Shown here piece by piece: positions 42,621 through 52,529 of a stretch of DNA of 64,000 nt. Position 1 is the first letter of the stretch. Every line of letters begins with the position of its first letter. Source of the stretch: Molanna angustata (Eukaryota > Arthropoda > Insecta > Trichoptera > Molannidae); the NCBI GenBank assembly GCA_963576475.1, contig OY754979.1, forward strand, positions 33,325,778 to 33,389,777, in the 5' to 3' direction. A program made the translations under genes and the position numbers. The notes under the pieces were generated by a model. The model was given only the letters and a program-made list of their open reading frames with translations, searched no databases and was not told the DNA's origin.

Positions 42621-43660
42621 TTAAAGTATTGGGTGTTTAGTATTTTTTTTAATATTAAATACGGAAGACTATAAAAAATCACGTCGTTCATTTACAGACA
42701 CTTAAGTTGGTGGAAACCCCCCCGACAGACACCTTTGAATTTCAATCTTTCAAAAATGACCGAGATGACTAAAGTCATTTTACACTTACGCTTGTCATTT
42801 GCTTGCTAATTGGCAATGTGTATAGCACAAACTGATAAGACAACAATTTATTAAACTTTAAATGAAAACTTTCTTACAAAAGGGGAGGGTTCATCATGAA
42901 TGATACCATGTAAATTTGACGAAGATCTAATGATAGAGGATCACGAGAAAAACACGAAACTCTTAAATTTGTAAAGATATTTGCAAACTCTCCTTGTTAT
43001 TGGCGAATATTTCTACTGTATCCAAACTGGCAATATTTACCAACATAATATAAATATCTTCACATACTTTCTTACACCTTGTGCATATGGCGAGTTGATT
43101 GCCAATTAACTATTTCTTTTAACTTACCAGTTTGAAAGAGGAAAGTTTAGCGTTTAATCGTCTAACTATAGAAGGCCTTTATATAAATTGTGAAAATCAT
43201 TTTCCCAGAACCATCAAAAAATACGTCTTTGAAATAAAAAATGTGTATAATTAGAACTTTATTTTATGGAATAGGTGTTCATAAGTTGAGTTTGTTAAGT
43301 ACTTTCCACGAAAAATTAAATTTAATTAAACCTTTTTCTAATTGTTTATAGTAAATAACTAAATAAAACTATATGTCCTACTATATAGTTTTTTACTTAA
43401 AACGAAATAGAATATGAAAAACTATTAAGTTAATTATTTATGCTATTTTCAAATTATTTTACGTATTAATAAACACACTTTTTTTCACGAATGTATGTAC
43501 ATTCAATATCACAGATTTGGTGATATACAATATTTGTTAGTGTTTCAAACATTAGAAGGTAATTAGTGTACCTACATATTTGTGTCCATCCCGTACGCCC
43601 AAAGTCAAAGATGTTAACATGGCCCTTAAGATGATAAAGTTTGACAATAATATTTTTTTT
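42621..43660. other. No gene recognised
   Basis: AT-rich. AAAACTATATGTCCTACTATATAGTTTT, a 10 bp-stem hairpin, lies at about 43,365-43,392. Confidence 0.4.
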
Positions 43661-43667
43661 TTTATTT

Positions 43668-43803
43668 ATTTATTTTACATTACTTTTCGGGCATCTAACA
43701 AGTAGGTACCTACTGTGTCAAATATTAATTTAAAACGCACCCAATAACAAGTTGCCACATTCTGGAGACGTACAATATTAATCGTCTCACAGAGTCAGAT
43801 TAA
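43668..43803 (-). mobile_element. SINE-C, body only
   Basis: AGTTGCCACATTCTGGAGAC, AATATTAATCGTCTCACAGA and TGTCAAATATTAATT are complements of the SINE-C body at 63,440-63,560. A TTTATTTATTTTACATTACTT tail lies on the low-coordinate side. The tRNA head is missing. Confidence 0.75.
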
Positions 43804-43811
43804 AAGCACAA

Positions 43812-43915
43812 TAAAACGAGTGGGTTGTGGCCAAAGCAAAACTCCTCACTAACAAGCCATTCTATAAAGTATTAAAATTTTGTATGTAAAATATTCAGCA
43901 TTTTCATAAAATGAG
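43812..43915 (+). repeat. Inverted repeat arm, partner of 42,235-42,345
   Basis: See the partner arm. The shared core words are GTGGGTTGTGGCCAA and AATATTCAGCATTTTC. A shorter match to the first word lies at 36,858 (AAAACGAGTGGGTTATGGC). Confidence 0.5.
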
Positions 43916-44033
43916 TTTATTAAATTATTTTTTATTTAAATAATTTATTATGAAAACTTGATAACTCTTCAATGCCATTTTATGAATTTGATGTGCCTTT
44001 TTATTAATTATAAAATAAAAATTTCCAATTTTA

Positions 44034-44191
44034 AGTTTCCTGAGCTTGGGATCACATTGAAATATTTGACAGTTAAAAAAATTGAGAAGCAATATTCAGA
44101 TATCCTTCAAAATCTAATGGGGTCTAAGCGAGTATTAGATACACAAATATGCAAAATTTTAAAAGAATTGAATGATTACTTTAATCTATAA
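44034..44191 (+). CDS. Candidate terminal exon of an unknown gene
   Basis: Reads FPELGITLKYLTVKKIEKQY then SDILQNLMGSKRVLDTQICK and ends ELNDYFNL before TAA. An acceptor-like TTTCCAATTTTAAG lies directly before it, and AAATAAAC with A-rich text follows the stop. Composition is helical, with spaced Leu/Ile, and better balanced than nearby noise. No family is recognised. A retroposed exon or chance cannot be excluded. Confidence 0.25.
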
Positions 44192-45084
44192 TCGATAAAG
44201 TAAAATAAACACGCCGTACATAGCACACAGCACACTGCACATAGCACACATACAGATACATTGTGATGAAACTTTCAGAACAATCTCAGCATGATACTAG
44301 TTGATAATCTACAATAAAAAATACCCTTAAAAATTTCGCAATCATTACTCCCCACTATATCCCCTTGGGTTAGTGAGGAGTAAAAATTCTATTTAAAATA
44401 ATATGACTTGAATCTCAATATTTTTACCACGCAAATAAGTATTTTTTTACATCATCATGTTGGCCTCTTTGTTGATTCCCATTAGTCAATGATGAAAACA
44501 AAATTGCGTGTCGATACGTACGTACATATGAATATTAATATTATTATGTTGGTATCAAGACGCTTCTTGTCGCTACAAGCGGGTACAGCAATAATTTTAT
44601 AACTCGAGCTGTTTCACAAGTTGGTGATAATGTGTGTATACACAAGTGGTCACTCTGACCAATCAGCCGTCACTCGTCAGCGGATGGTGGGGGGCGGAGG
44701 GCGTATCTCTGCACTTCTCGACAACTTGATTGATAACTTTCACGCTCAAATTGAGCCTCGATTCGATGGAGGTGTCAAATGGGGCTTTTCCGGAAACAAT
44801 TGAATCTATTGCATCGGTATACTCATCTCTTGCTCAACGAAAAAGTATTTTTTTAATCAATTATAAAATAATATTTGCACAATATCTTAAGAATAATATA
44901 ATTAATTCATTAAATATGACCGCATATTTAATCTTGATAAAACAAAGGATTTTGATGCGAGATACATGCATAGAATATGTAGCTTCCAATATTTCCTGTT
45001 GTCATAGTTTTTGGGTGTTTCGTTTTCGATATACAACAGAAATGTGTAATATAATAACATCTCAAAAAGTTCATTAATGAGGTT
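44192..45084. other. No gene accepted
   Basis: CACACAGCACACTGCACATAG repeats lie near 44,222-44,250. A CpG- and GC-richer patch is present at 44,640-44,770. The 115-codon frame at 44,730 lacks known motifs and becomes AT-noise after 44,850. Confidence 0.4.
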
Positions 45085-45215
45085 CACTACCCATTCTGAA
45101 TGTTACCTTTATAGACGAGACGAGACTTGCGAGTGGGCCTACACGCATGTGTCGTACTTTCTTTCATAATGTTATTCACACCCGCACACTTGTCGATGGT
45201 TACCCCACATTAAGG
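45085..45215 (-). repeat. Y repeat, left part
   Basis: Minus strand: GGGGTAACCATCGACAAGTG, TGCGGGTGTGAATAACATTA, ACGACACATGCGTGTAGG and GGGTAGTGAACCTCATTA, in Y order. Confidence 0.65.
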
Positions 45216-45239
45216 GATATACCGTGATGGTATACATGT

Positions 45240-45635
45240 ATAAAACAAAGGGGTAAGAAATGAGAACATAAGGAAAGAATGTAAGATGAAGAAAGATATC
45301 ATTAATAGAATGAAAGTGAACACACTGAGATGGTTTGGCCACATGGGTAGAATGAATGAGGAACGCCTGACGAAGAAAATATACAATGCGGATAGGATTG
45401 GATTGAGAGGCCGGGGCCGCCCAAGAAAGGGATGGCACGACCATGTGAATGATATTTTGAAAGACGGAAATGTTAGAAGCGTGAACAACAGACGAACATG
45501 TATAAGACGATGTATGAATGTTGTCGAGGCGATGAATGTATGTCAAGATAGAAGTAAGTGGCGTTCGGTTCTCTCTGCCTACCCCGTAAGGGACATGGCG
45601 TGATGGTATGTATGTATGTATGTATATTGATATAT
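45240..45635 (+). pseudogene. RTE-1 C-terminus, best-kept copy
   Basis: A 105-codon open frame at 45,286-45,603 reads VNTLRWFGHMGRMNEERLTK, GLRGRGRPRKGWHDHVNDIL, VNNRRTCIRRCMNVVEAMNV and SKWRSVLSAYPVRDMA. TLRWFGH and RGRGRP.KGW are standard RTE-type C-terminal motifs. The end has GTATGTATGTATGTATA. Truncated on the 5' side. Y sequence lies on both sides. Confidence 0.85.
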
Positions 45636-45649
45636 TATGTTTTTTGGTC

Positions 45650-45775
45650 GATCTTCGATATTTGATGTGAGGCACCGGTTAAGAATAGTCCTTCCACTGT
45701 TTTGCTAATAAGTATCATAGTTATTCGATATCCCCTAGCCGGGCTATGAAATATACTACGGGTAAAATAACATCT
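45650..45775 (-). repeat. Y repeat, right part
   Basis: Minus strand: GTGGAAGGACTATTCTTAAC and CGGTGCCTCACATCAAATAT. In the order of the 4,965 copy this part should come after the left part; here the order is swapped around the RTE-1 piece, so two Y copies or a rearrangement are involved. Confidence 0.55.
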
Positions 45776-45867
45776 CTCGTATAGCACAGTCAAATTTTAC
45801 AAAAAAAAACTTAACTACTTATATTAAATGAAGTATTAATGATTAAAACCATTAGTAATAAATCATT

Positions 45868-45915
45868 ATAAATCCAGATTTGTAACTCTCAAAAACCCGT
45901 GCTTGCAAATTTGCT
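45868..45915 (+). repeat. Short repeat shared with 61,488-61,535
   Basis: AATCCAGATTTGTAACTCTC and CAAAAACCCGTGCTTGCAAA match AATCCAGATTTGCAACTCTC and CAAAAATCTGTGCTTGTAAA. The family is unknown. Confidence 0.5.
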
Positions 45916-45929
45916 GTCAAAAAACTACG

Positions 45930-46112
45930 ATTTGACACAGTTGATAAGCCGTTCGGTTTCTGTGCGGAAGTCCTGGGTTCGATTCCCAGCAGAGGAGAAA
46001 TTTATTTAAATTAATTTCTCACGAAAATGCAGCTTCTCTGGGCTGGAAACACGGGTTATTTGGAAAAAATCGCCACTTGCGCAATGTTTATTATTATTTT
46101 TACTTTTTCGTT
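45930..46112 (+). mobile_element. SINE-B copy
   Basis: ACACAGTTGATAAGCCGTTC, GTCCTGGGTTCGATTCCCAG, GCTTCTCTGGGCTGGAAACA and CGCCACTTGCGCAATGTTTA then TTATTATT. It is slightly shortened in the GCAATAAACTC part. Confidence 0.85.
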
Positions 46113-46269
46113 ATTTTTAAATTTCTCCTTATCTATGCGTTTTTTGAAAAATAAGTGATGTGGTTTTTTTATAGGGTATAAAATTTACTACAAAATGTAA
46201 TGAATTAAATATTTTGATAAATAGTACATATAAAAGAAATCTCAAATTATTCACTTAATGAAAAAAGTC

Positions 46270-46488
46270 TCCGTGTTGGACTTCATGACACAGTTGTTTA
46301 GGTATCTGATTGCAGTTCCAAAGGTCCCGGGTTGGATTCCCGGTAGAGACACAGTTTTAAATTGGGTTTATAGTCTGGATCTGTGAGACGATTAATATCG
46401 TTAGTCTCCAAAATGTGGCATCTTAAACTAATATTTGACATAGTGCCTGTTAGTTGCCCGAGAAGTAATGTAAAATAAAATAAAAGGT
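46270..46488 (+). mobile_element. SINE-C copy
   Basis: Head ACACAGTTGTTTAGGTATCT with box B GGTCCCGGGTTGGATTCCCG. Body TAGTCTGGATCTGTGAGACG, ATTAATATCGTTAGTCTCC, AAAATGTGGCATC and ATATTTGACATAGTGCCTGT. Tail AAATAAAATAAAAG. It aligns throughout with 63,350-63,580. Confidence 0.85.
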
Positions 46489-46554
46489 AAATTTTTGAAA
46501 AGTCTACAAAACAACCCCTCTTTCTATATACATCAAAATTCTATTTATTTGATC

Positions 46555-46712
46555 GCACCAACATTTCCTTCGACTTCTTTTACTCGACCTCGAATTTTCA
46601 ATCCTCTTTTATCAGCCTTATATACTTTTACGTCAGGCAACCATCATCCATTCTTTCTATGTGCCCAAAACATATTAGGACATTTATTTTCATCTTACAT
46701 ACTTGCGATATC
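46555..46712 (-). pseudogene. RTE-1-like fragment
   Basis: The minus strand reads CFGHIERMDDGCLT, then KADKRGLKIRGRVKE, an older relative of WFGHMGRMNEERLTKKIYNA at 45,300. Stops are present. Confidence 0.6.
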
Positions 46713-46804
46713 TCTTTCAAAAATAAATTCACCATTATGTCGATTAATAAGAATGTATTAACCGTGTATGTAATTTAAAAAGAGAGTCATTAGAGTTAAC
46801 ATTA

Positions 46805-47040
46805 ATTACTTGTTGAACTCGTGGCTTAACGGTTTAGTCTCCGACTTGGCGGATACAATCTCGGGTGCTCGGGTTCGGGCTTTGCCCCCTGATTTACGTG
46901 GGACTTTTCCGTGAGAATTTCCCGCGCTTTTGAATGCAGTGCTGCCACACGCATCCATTGTTTTCCCCCGATACATTCAAGATGGCGACCACATTCGAAG
47001 CGAGCAAGGAAACGCTTAACTGTAAATCGCCACTTATCAT
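46805..47040 (+). mobile_element. SINE-D, tRNA-derived
   Basis: CTCGTGGCTTAACGGTTTAG holds a box A-like segment and GGTGCTCGGGTTCGGGCTTT box B. The long space between them suggests a variable arm, as in Leu or Ser tRNAs. The body continues with CCCGCGCTTTTGAATGCAGT and GATGGCGACCACATTCGAAG. There is a single copy in the window. Confidence 0.55.
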
Positions 47041-47404
47041 TCATATATTTACAGTTAGACTGCTGGCAACATATATTTCGCAATAATATTCTTACATTAT
47101 CATAATTATTGTGATGTTGGCAACACGCACTTTTCATAATTAAATATAACACGGAATTGAATGTTTTAATTTTATCAAGAATCACAAACTGGAATAAGGC
47201 TCTCATATTTTTTTTCAACCATTTGAAAATACAACATAATTTCATCAAGGTTTTGACTAACTTTAATTTCATAGTAAAAATGTGAATGCACACAAAAAGA
47301 AACCTCATATCTTTTTTTTTGTTTACTGGCAATTCACCTTAGAGATAGTACTTTATGCCTTGGTGAAAATATCATAATTTGTTTAAATTTGTTGAGATTA
47401 ATTT

Positions 47405-48060
47405 AACTAAAGTTGGATGTAATTTGACATTAAGAAGTTAAGTAATATGTTTGTTAAATAAAATTTTTGAATAGACATTATATATGACATATTGATTGAG
47501 TATATGCAAGTTATTTTAACCAGATTAAAATAAAATGATCTGTTGGAAGATATACGGTTGAAGCAATTGAAAAATAAATGGTCAAGAGTCTCCTCCTCCT
47601 GACCACACTCACAAACTGGACTGTTAATTACATTGATTTTGTAAAGGTGGGAAGCAATAAGGCAATGGCAAATTCTCATACGTGTAATACAAGATATGTC
47701 CCCCCCCAGAAAGTCTCTTTCCCTTAAACCAAGGTTTTTTTGGGAATAGAGGGTTGAATTCCGGCGTAAAACAATCCTGTCTTTCTGGAAACTGACAAGT
47801 TTTTTTCCCATCTATGAATCATGTTAGTTTTGAGGGTTGGTAAATAATCAATAATTGGAATGTAGAAGCTGATTTGGCTAATGAATCTGCTATTTCCCTT
47901 CGATTCCACATATCTTGACTTATTCTACGAATGTCAAAATAACAGTTTTCGTCACAAGTAAAATGAGTATTGATAAAATAAATAGCCATATACCGACTTG
48001 TATGTGCATTTGATTCTAATGAAATGTATTTATCAAACAAATCTGCCCTCCCTCATCAAC
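47405..48060 (-). pseudogene. LINE-F, RNase H-type LINE C-terminus
   Basis: Three minus frames in order: FDIRRISQDMWNRREIADSL then AKSAS, the end of an RNase H domain (NE.AD.LAK.A); SVSRKTGLFYAGIQP; then RMRICHCLIASHLYKINVIN followed by SPVCECGQEEETLDHLFFNC, a C.C..H....C zinc-binding-like segment. This layout is that of I/Jockey/R1-type LINEs carrying RNase H. At least two frameshifts; the endonuclease and polymerase are absent. Confidence 0.8.
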
Positions 48061-48282
48061 GTATAATTCATGTTATTTATAGTACAAGAAAAGATCAATA
48101 GATTCACTATGTGTGGCTGGGAGATTTTAATATGAAAATTGTTCAGCCGTGCATATGAGGGTCCAAAGACGGATATTTGCATTTGAATTTGAGTGTGAGT
48201 GTGTGATAGTATTTTGTTTATGTTTAACTGTGTGTTTGTTGGTTTGATTTTGATGTATTCACTATGTCATACGATAAATAAT
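48061..48282. other. No feature recognised
   Basis: GT-rich runs (GTGTGAGTGTGTGATAG) near 48,193. No gene. Confidence 0.4.
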
Positions 48283-48372
48283 AACAAGAAAAGATAACTA
48301 AATGTATGGAAGTGACAGTTACCTCTCACGTGACAACTGTCACAACCATACATTGAGTTGTCTTTTCTTGTT
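48283..48372. mobile_element. Small palindromic MITE-like element
   Basis: AACAAGAAAAGATAACTAAA on the left pairs with TTGAGTTGTCTTTTCTTGTT on the right, and inner ATGTATGG and GTGACAGT with CCATACAT and ACTGTCAC. About 38 bp arms with a few mismatches and a 12-base centre. Confidence 0.65.
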
Positions 48373-49130
48373 TTCTTGTGCTAAATATACGTTGTCTAGG
48401 AAACCTGGGCTGGAAAAACTAATTTTCCATTTAGCAAAGAATCATAAGATATTGAAAATGAACAAGTTAAAAGAGAATCATTGGCATGCACAAATTATGT
48501 TTATAAATATTGAATAAATTATGATTTTTAATTGATAATTTAGACACAAGGACATGAGCCATGTAGATAACTGATTTCATCGTTTTCTTATAATTTATTT
48601 TCCAACTTCCTTTCTCTTGAGATATAAAAATTGTATAGGAAATCGAGGAATAATTTGCGAACAAATATTTTCTTTAGCAATTCAAATACGTGTTGGCATT
48701 GGCAATCATTCATTGGTGTTAATTTCAACACAGCATCCCGTACCACATAGTATTGTGCCATCGTTTCTGATTTACAACCAAAAATCTTAATTAGTGACCC
48801 AGATAATACAGCATTTTAAGATAATCTCGAAATCCACAAGACGAATGGTGATTGTTATAAACTCGAGGTTAGAAGACAACGATCATTTGAGCGTGAAATA
48901 TATTGGTTGTAGACAAAAAACAGTCATATCTGGAACACAGCTCTAGAGCACAATTTGGCAATTAATAAAAGATGATTTAAATAAAATATATATTCCTCAG
49001 CATCATTTACTTCTTCATTTCCTCATCAATGTGGTTAGTCTGTATAAAGATGTTTTTTGTCAAACTTTATATGCCTTTGGATTTTTTATTTTCATTTGTG
49101 TCGCTGTTGTTTTGAAAAGTAACATAAATA
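48373..49130. other. No feature recognised
   Basis: AT-rich. The frames at 48,302 and 48,467 are weak and without known motifs. Confidence 0.4.
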
Positions 49131-49138
49131 TACAACAC

Positions 49139-50009
49139 CAGTGGCGGCTGGTGACCTTAAATCTTAGAAGGGCTCAAAAGTATAATTATATCTAGATGAG
49201 AAATTAACTTACTACAGGAATCAGAAAGCAGATATGTGACACAATATTATTTTCGTATATAAAAATTATCAGTGTTTTCCATAGGTAGTTCTTTTGTTTA
49301 TCGGAAATTAAAACGTGAACTTGATCATTTATGCTGTATTTGGTTGGGTTTTAAATAACGCTTGTAATAAAATGCATCGATAAATTATAAAATAATTTGT
49401 GACGACTAATGAATTTTGATCATACAAAATTTAAAACAAAAACTTCTGGCAACGGCCGCAAGACTGCTTCCTGATTTTACACATTTTATATCATATTTGT
49501 TTGCAATATTATGGTATCAATTAATTAAATAATAATACTTATATATTTCGGGTGCTTTATATTTTAAACTACCTATGTAATATAAATTAATGATAGCCTC
49601 AATGAATTGCAACTGCGTACCTAACGTTCGACCATCGCAATGTACAACAAAATATGAATGAATGAAAATATACTATAACCCTTCGCGGGCACTGCCCCGT
49701 TTTGCTCTAAATCGGCATACATTCAGTGTGTACGGCGAGCTGCGGCGGCAGCGGACGGTCGCGTGAATTGTATGGGTTCTCCGGGCACAAGTCGACTGTG
49801 CCCTAGGAATAAAATATTTCATAGAATCTTGCTTGCTTTACAAAGCAGGTAGGTTTAAATACTTTCGTTAAATATACTACTGGCGTAAGACGGCAAATAT
49901 TAATTAGAAAAATAATGTATTCTCAAGATTTAATATGACATACATATTTTGATTTTTTTTTTGTTTGGGAGGGCTGAGCCCGAGAGCCCTTTAGGAAGAG
50001 CCGCCACTG
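49139..50009. mobile_element. Non-autonomous hAT-like DNA transposon, both ends intact
   Basis: The ends are CAGTGGCGGCT at 49,139-49,149 and AGCCGCCACTG at 49,999-50,009, perfect 11 bp inverted repeats. The 8 bp direct repeat TACAACAC flanks it (49,131-49,138 and 50,010-50,017). Eight-base duplications and CAGTGGCGG-type ends are features of hAT transposons, possibly the Tip100 group. The 871 bp interior has no transposase frame. It would need a transposase supplied elsewhere. Confidence 0.88.
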
Positions 50010-50309
50010 TACAACACTATCCATCCCTATTCATAACTCACAATTCCAGCTAGTCGTTCATTCAGTTGTTATATTCAGCAAGACTATGGTATAGTCCAAA
50101 ACTTTTAATACGCCTTAGTATTTTATCTCCCTTTCCAATCCTTTTTTGCTATTTTTTTTTTGTTTTCAATTTTTATCTTTGTGTTATATTTTTTTAATTA
50201 TCTCACTTTTTTCATATAATATGTTTGTTTATATTACGTACAAAAAGATAGATATCGCTGATTCACCACGATTTGTATCTCAAGAAAAATGTTATGTTTT
50301 CATCAAATC

Positions 50310-50394
50310 ACGCTCTGCCTCATCGATCTGCTGATCGGACCACACTAGCCATTCCAATTCATTCTACTGAATTTCTCAATTTCATTCAAATTTA
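50310..50394 (+). pseudogene. LINE-A fragment
   Basis: The plus frame reads LPHRSADRTTLAIPIHSTEF then LNF, matching LPLRSAECTTLSIPIHNTEF in the 13,678 copy. It is cut on the right by a SINE-B piece. Confidence 0.75.
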
Positions 50395-50485
50395 AATAAA
50401 TTTCTCGTCTGCCGGAGATCTAACCCAGGACACCCACTCAGAAACCAAATGACTTACTGACTATGCCACGGCGCGACCAAAATTG
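50395..50485 (-). mobile_element. SINE-B head fragment
   Basis: The minus strand reads GGTCGCGCCGTGGCATAGTC, AGTAAGTCATTTGGTTTCTG, and GTCCTGGGTTAGATCTCCGG followed by GAGAAATTTATTTAAATTTG. The rest of the SINE is missing. Confidence 0.75.
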
Positions 50486-50519
50486 TTGTTATTTTGCATT
50501 TAAAGAACAAACATGACTT

Positions 50520-51240
50520 ATTTATTTATATATTCATTCTTCTTCTTCTTCCGGTGCCATGTCAGGAACCCCCGACGTCGGCTATCACTCTGGCAAATCC
50601 CTCTCTGTCCTGTGCTGCTCGGAATTTCTGTTCCACGGTCCTGAAGCCGGTCCATTCCATAATGTTGCGCAGCCAGGACATCTGTCTCCTTCCAGTCCCT
50701 CGGCGACCTTCTATCTTGCTCTTCAGTATTAGTTGGAGCAAGTGATACTTCTCTCCCCTCATTATGTGACCCAGATATGTGATCTTGCGGACCTTTATTG
50801 TGGACAAGAGTTTCCTGGTTGTTCTGGCTCGGCTTAAGACTTCTGAGTTCGTAACCAGATCTGTCCAAGGGATTTTGAGCATTCTGCGATGCAACCACAT
50901 CTCAAAATCTTCCAGCCTGTTCATGGTGTTAACCTTCAATGTCCAAATCTCACAGCCATATAGCAACACAGACCACACATAGCATCTCATCATCCGCTGT
51001 CTCAGGTCCATATTTAGCTTTTTGTTGCAGAAGAAAGATCTCATTTTATTAAAGGTTGCTCTTGCTACCTCAATTCTGCACTTGATCTCCATATCCGGGT
51101 CAAGGGACTCCGTAAGAATACTGCCAAGGTACTTAAATTTATCCACCTTATCTAGAACCTTGCCCATTAATTGCAAGGAAGAACCAGGATATTCACATCG
51201 ACCAAATGTCATCCACTTTGGTCGATGACATTTGGTCATA
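50520..51240 (-). mobile_element. RTE-type LINE (RTE-7), 5'-truncated
   Basis: Holds the open frame at 50,562-51,239. The 3' end on the low-coordinate side has the GGAAGAAGAAGAAGAATGAA tail followed by TATAAATAAATAA-like text. At the 5' edge, 51,200-51,212 and 51,225-51,237 form a perfect 13 bp inverted repeat (GACCAAATGTCAT), a possible snapback made at insertion. Confidence 0.85.
50562..51239 (-). CDS. Partial RTE ORF2, C-terminal region
   Basis: 225 codons without a stop. Motifs in order: FKYLGSILTESLDPDMEIKC (about residues 35-54), RIEVARATFNKMRSFFCNKK, MMRCYVWSVLLYGCEIWTLK (the LLYG.E.WT box), RRMLKIPWTDLVTNSEVLSR, RKITYLGHIMRGEKYHLLQL, GRRQMSWLRNIMEWTGFRTV and the closing FRAAQDREGFARVIADVGGS. 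This is the RTE region downstream of the polymerase core. Endonuclease and catalytic RT motifs are lost, so it is not an active enzyme. The open frame implies a fairly recent insertion. Confidence 0.88.
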   Translation of the reverse strand: MTKCHRPKWMTFGRCEYPGSSLQLMGKVLDKVDKFKYLGSILTESLDPDMEIKCRIEVARATFNKMRSFFCNKKLNMDLRQRMMRCYVWSVLLYGCEIWTLKVNTMNRLEDFEMWLHRRMLKIPWTDLVTNSEVLSRARTTRKLLSTIKVRKITYLGHIMRGEKYHLLQLILKSKIEGRRGTGRRQMSWLRNIMEWTGFRTVEQKFRAAQDREGFARVIADVGGS

Positions 51241-51814
51241 TATTCATTAAGGAGTATAATCAGTTACAGAATAGGAATGTGTGTAATACTAATAGCAACA
51301 TATAAGTCATTGTTTATCTGCGATTTTACAGTATTCATAATGTATACAAGTGAAAATTTGCGAAGTAATAGAATAAAAATAAAAGGCCATAAGATATAAA
51401 ACAAGTAAAAAAGTAATAAAAAAATAATATCAAGGAAATGAAATAGATAAGAAATAAATTATACAAAAACATTAAGGGGAGAAAAATATTGTAAATATAC
51501 ATAAACATAATAATAGTAAAAAATCAAAATTGGAATTAAGGAGCCATAATTCAATATTACAAGTGATGTATGTGTGAGTATGTGTCATCGCGTGTAATTT
51601 AAAAGAAATAAAATTTAACATATTTGAGAATTTTAATTTCAAATCGATGTGTTTAGGTTTATATAACATTTTTAAAAATAACGCGCTTGCTCATAATAAG
51701 ACGCTGATTAAATCTGTATCCATTATTTTCATAATGAAGTATTTCATTTTTAATATACATACGTATCTTTAAGATGTTGTATCAAGTGCACTGTTGTGAT
51801 ATAGTACTTATAAA
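51241..51814. other. AT-rich DNA, nothing recognised
   Basis: A-rich text (GAAAAATAAAAGGCC-type) with no repeat shared in the window and no acceptable open frame. Confidence 0.45.
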
Positions 51815-52115
51815 CAGCCGTGGCGGGGCCTTTTCCAGTACAAATTGATTTTTCGCAAGATGGCGGCCGGAAATTCGCCATTTTCCCGCCAATCGACACG
51901 CTTCAATGGAGCGCGGTCTCCTTATTTGCCGCGCATTTCGAATATGGAACGGAAGCCGTTCGTTTTGTTTTCTTCTCGCGTCATTATTCCGCAATGTTTG
52001 GCGCGCCCAGCGCCACGGTGTTGCTAGATGTAATAAAAAAAAGAAAAAAATCCGACGTTCGCCTATTGGATTTCCCGAGATCGTCTGGCCGTAGCGAAAA
52101 TTGTTTTCCTGCCTA
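51815..52115. promoter_or_regulatory. CpG-rich island with an AAGATGGCGGCC motif
   Basis: About 300 bp clearly richer in G+C and CpG than everything around it, with GCGCGGTCTCC, GCCGCGCATTTCG and TTGGCGCGCCCAGCGCC. The word AAGATGGCGGCC at 51,858-51,869 matches the known YY1/Pho-type start-site motif. Frames of 60-98 codons are open on the plus strand, but their peptides match nothing. A promoter with a first exon is possible. A fragment of an unidentified GC-rich repeat is the main alternative; GATGGCGACC also occurs in SINE-D at 46,980. Confidence 0.35.
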
Positions 52116-52350
52116 GTAATTAGTTTGCTAAGTATAAAATCAAGATAAGAAAATGCGTAAAAACGTTTTAATGGATATTTTTACTAATGTTCGTGTTGTA
52201 TAAACTGATAATTAACAAAATACTCGAGATAACTGAATAAATAACATAGTTAATTTTTAATAAAAATATACATTTTTAAAAAGGATTGATTTATATCTTC
52301 TTAGGAAAGTTTAAACTAACACAATGGTATAGTTAAATTATTTATCTTAA
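52116..52350. other. AT-rich DNA, nothing recognised
   Basis: No shared repeat or open frame. Confidence 0.4.
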
Positions 52351-52529
52351 CGTTGATATGTTATAAAAATATAAAAATACTTGGTTATAGTTCTATTGTA
52401 TTTATTGGATTATTGACGCATTTCGTGCAAAGCACATCGTCAGAATAATGATGTGCTTTGCACGAAATGCGTCAATAATCCAATAAATACAATAGAACTA
52501 TAACCAAGTATTTTTATAACATATCAACG
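52351..52529. mobile_element. Near-perfect 80 bp head-to-head palindrome with hammerhead-like motifs
   Basis: Left arm 52,351-52,438 and right arm 52,450-52,529 are exact reverse complements, except for an 8-base duplication (ATAAAAAT) in the left arm. The 11-base centre is GTCAGAATAAT. On the minus strand, CTGACGA is followed by GTGC-TTT-GCAC, then GAAA and TGCGTC, with ATTATT before and AATAAT after as a possible stem I. This is the order of a hammerhead ribozyme, although one U sits between the A and helix II. Penelope-like elements carry such motifs in their terminal repeats. Confidence 0.6.

Noticed and set aside
44730..45077. 115-codon plus-strand frame as a gene
   Set aside because: The GC-richer start changes into AT-rich, low-information text with no motif; no start or splice signals support it.
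45172..45675. 167-codon minus-strand frame
   Set aside because: Antisense shadow of the RTE-1 coding region at 45,286-45,603.
46826..47332. 168-codon minus-strand frame
   Set aside because: It starts in AT-rich DNA and ends as antisense to the tRNA-like SINE-D; no motif and no codon bias.
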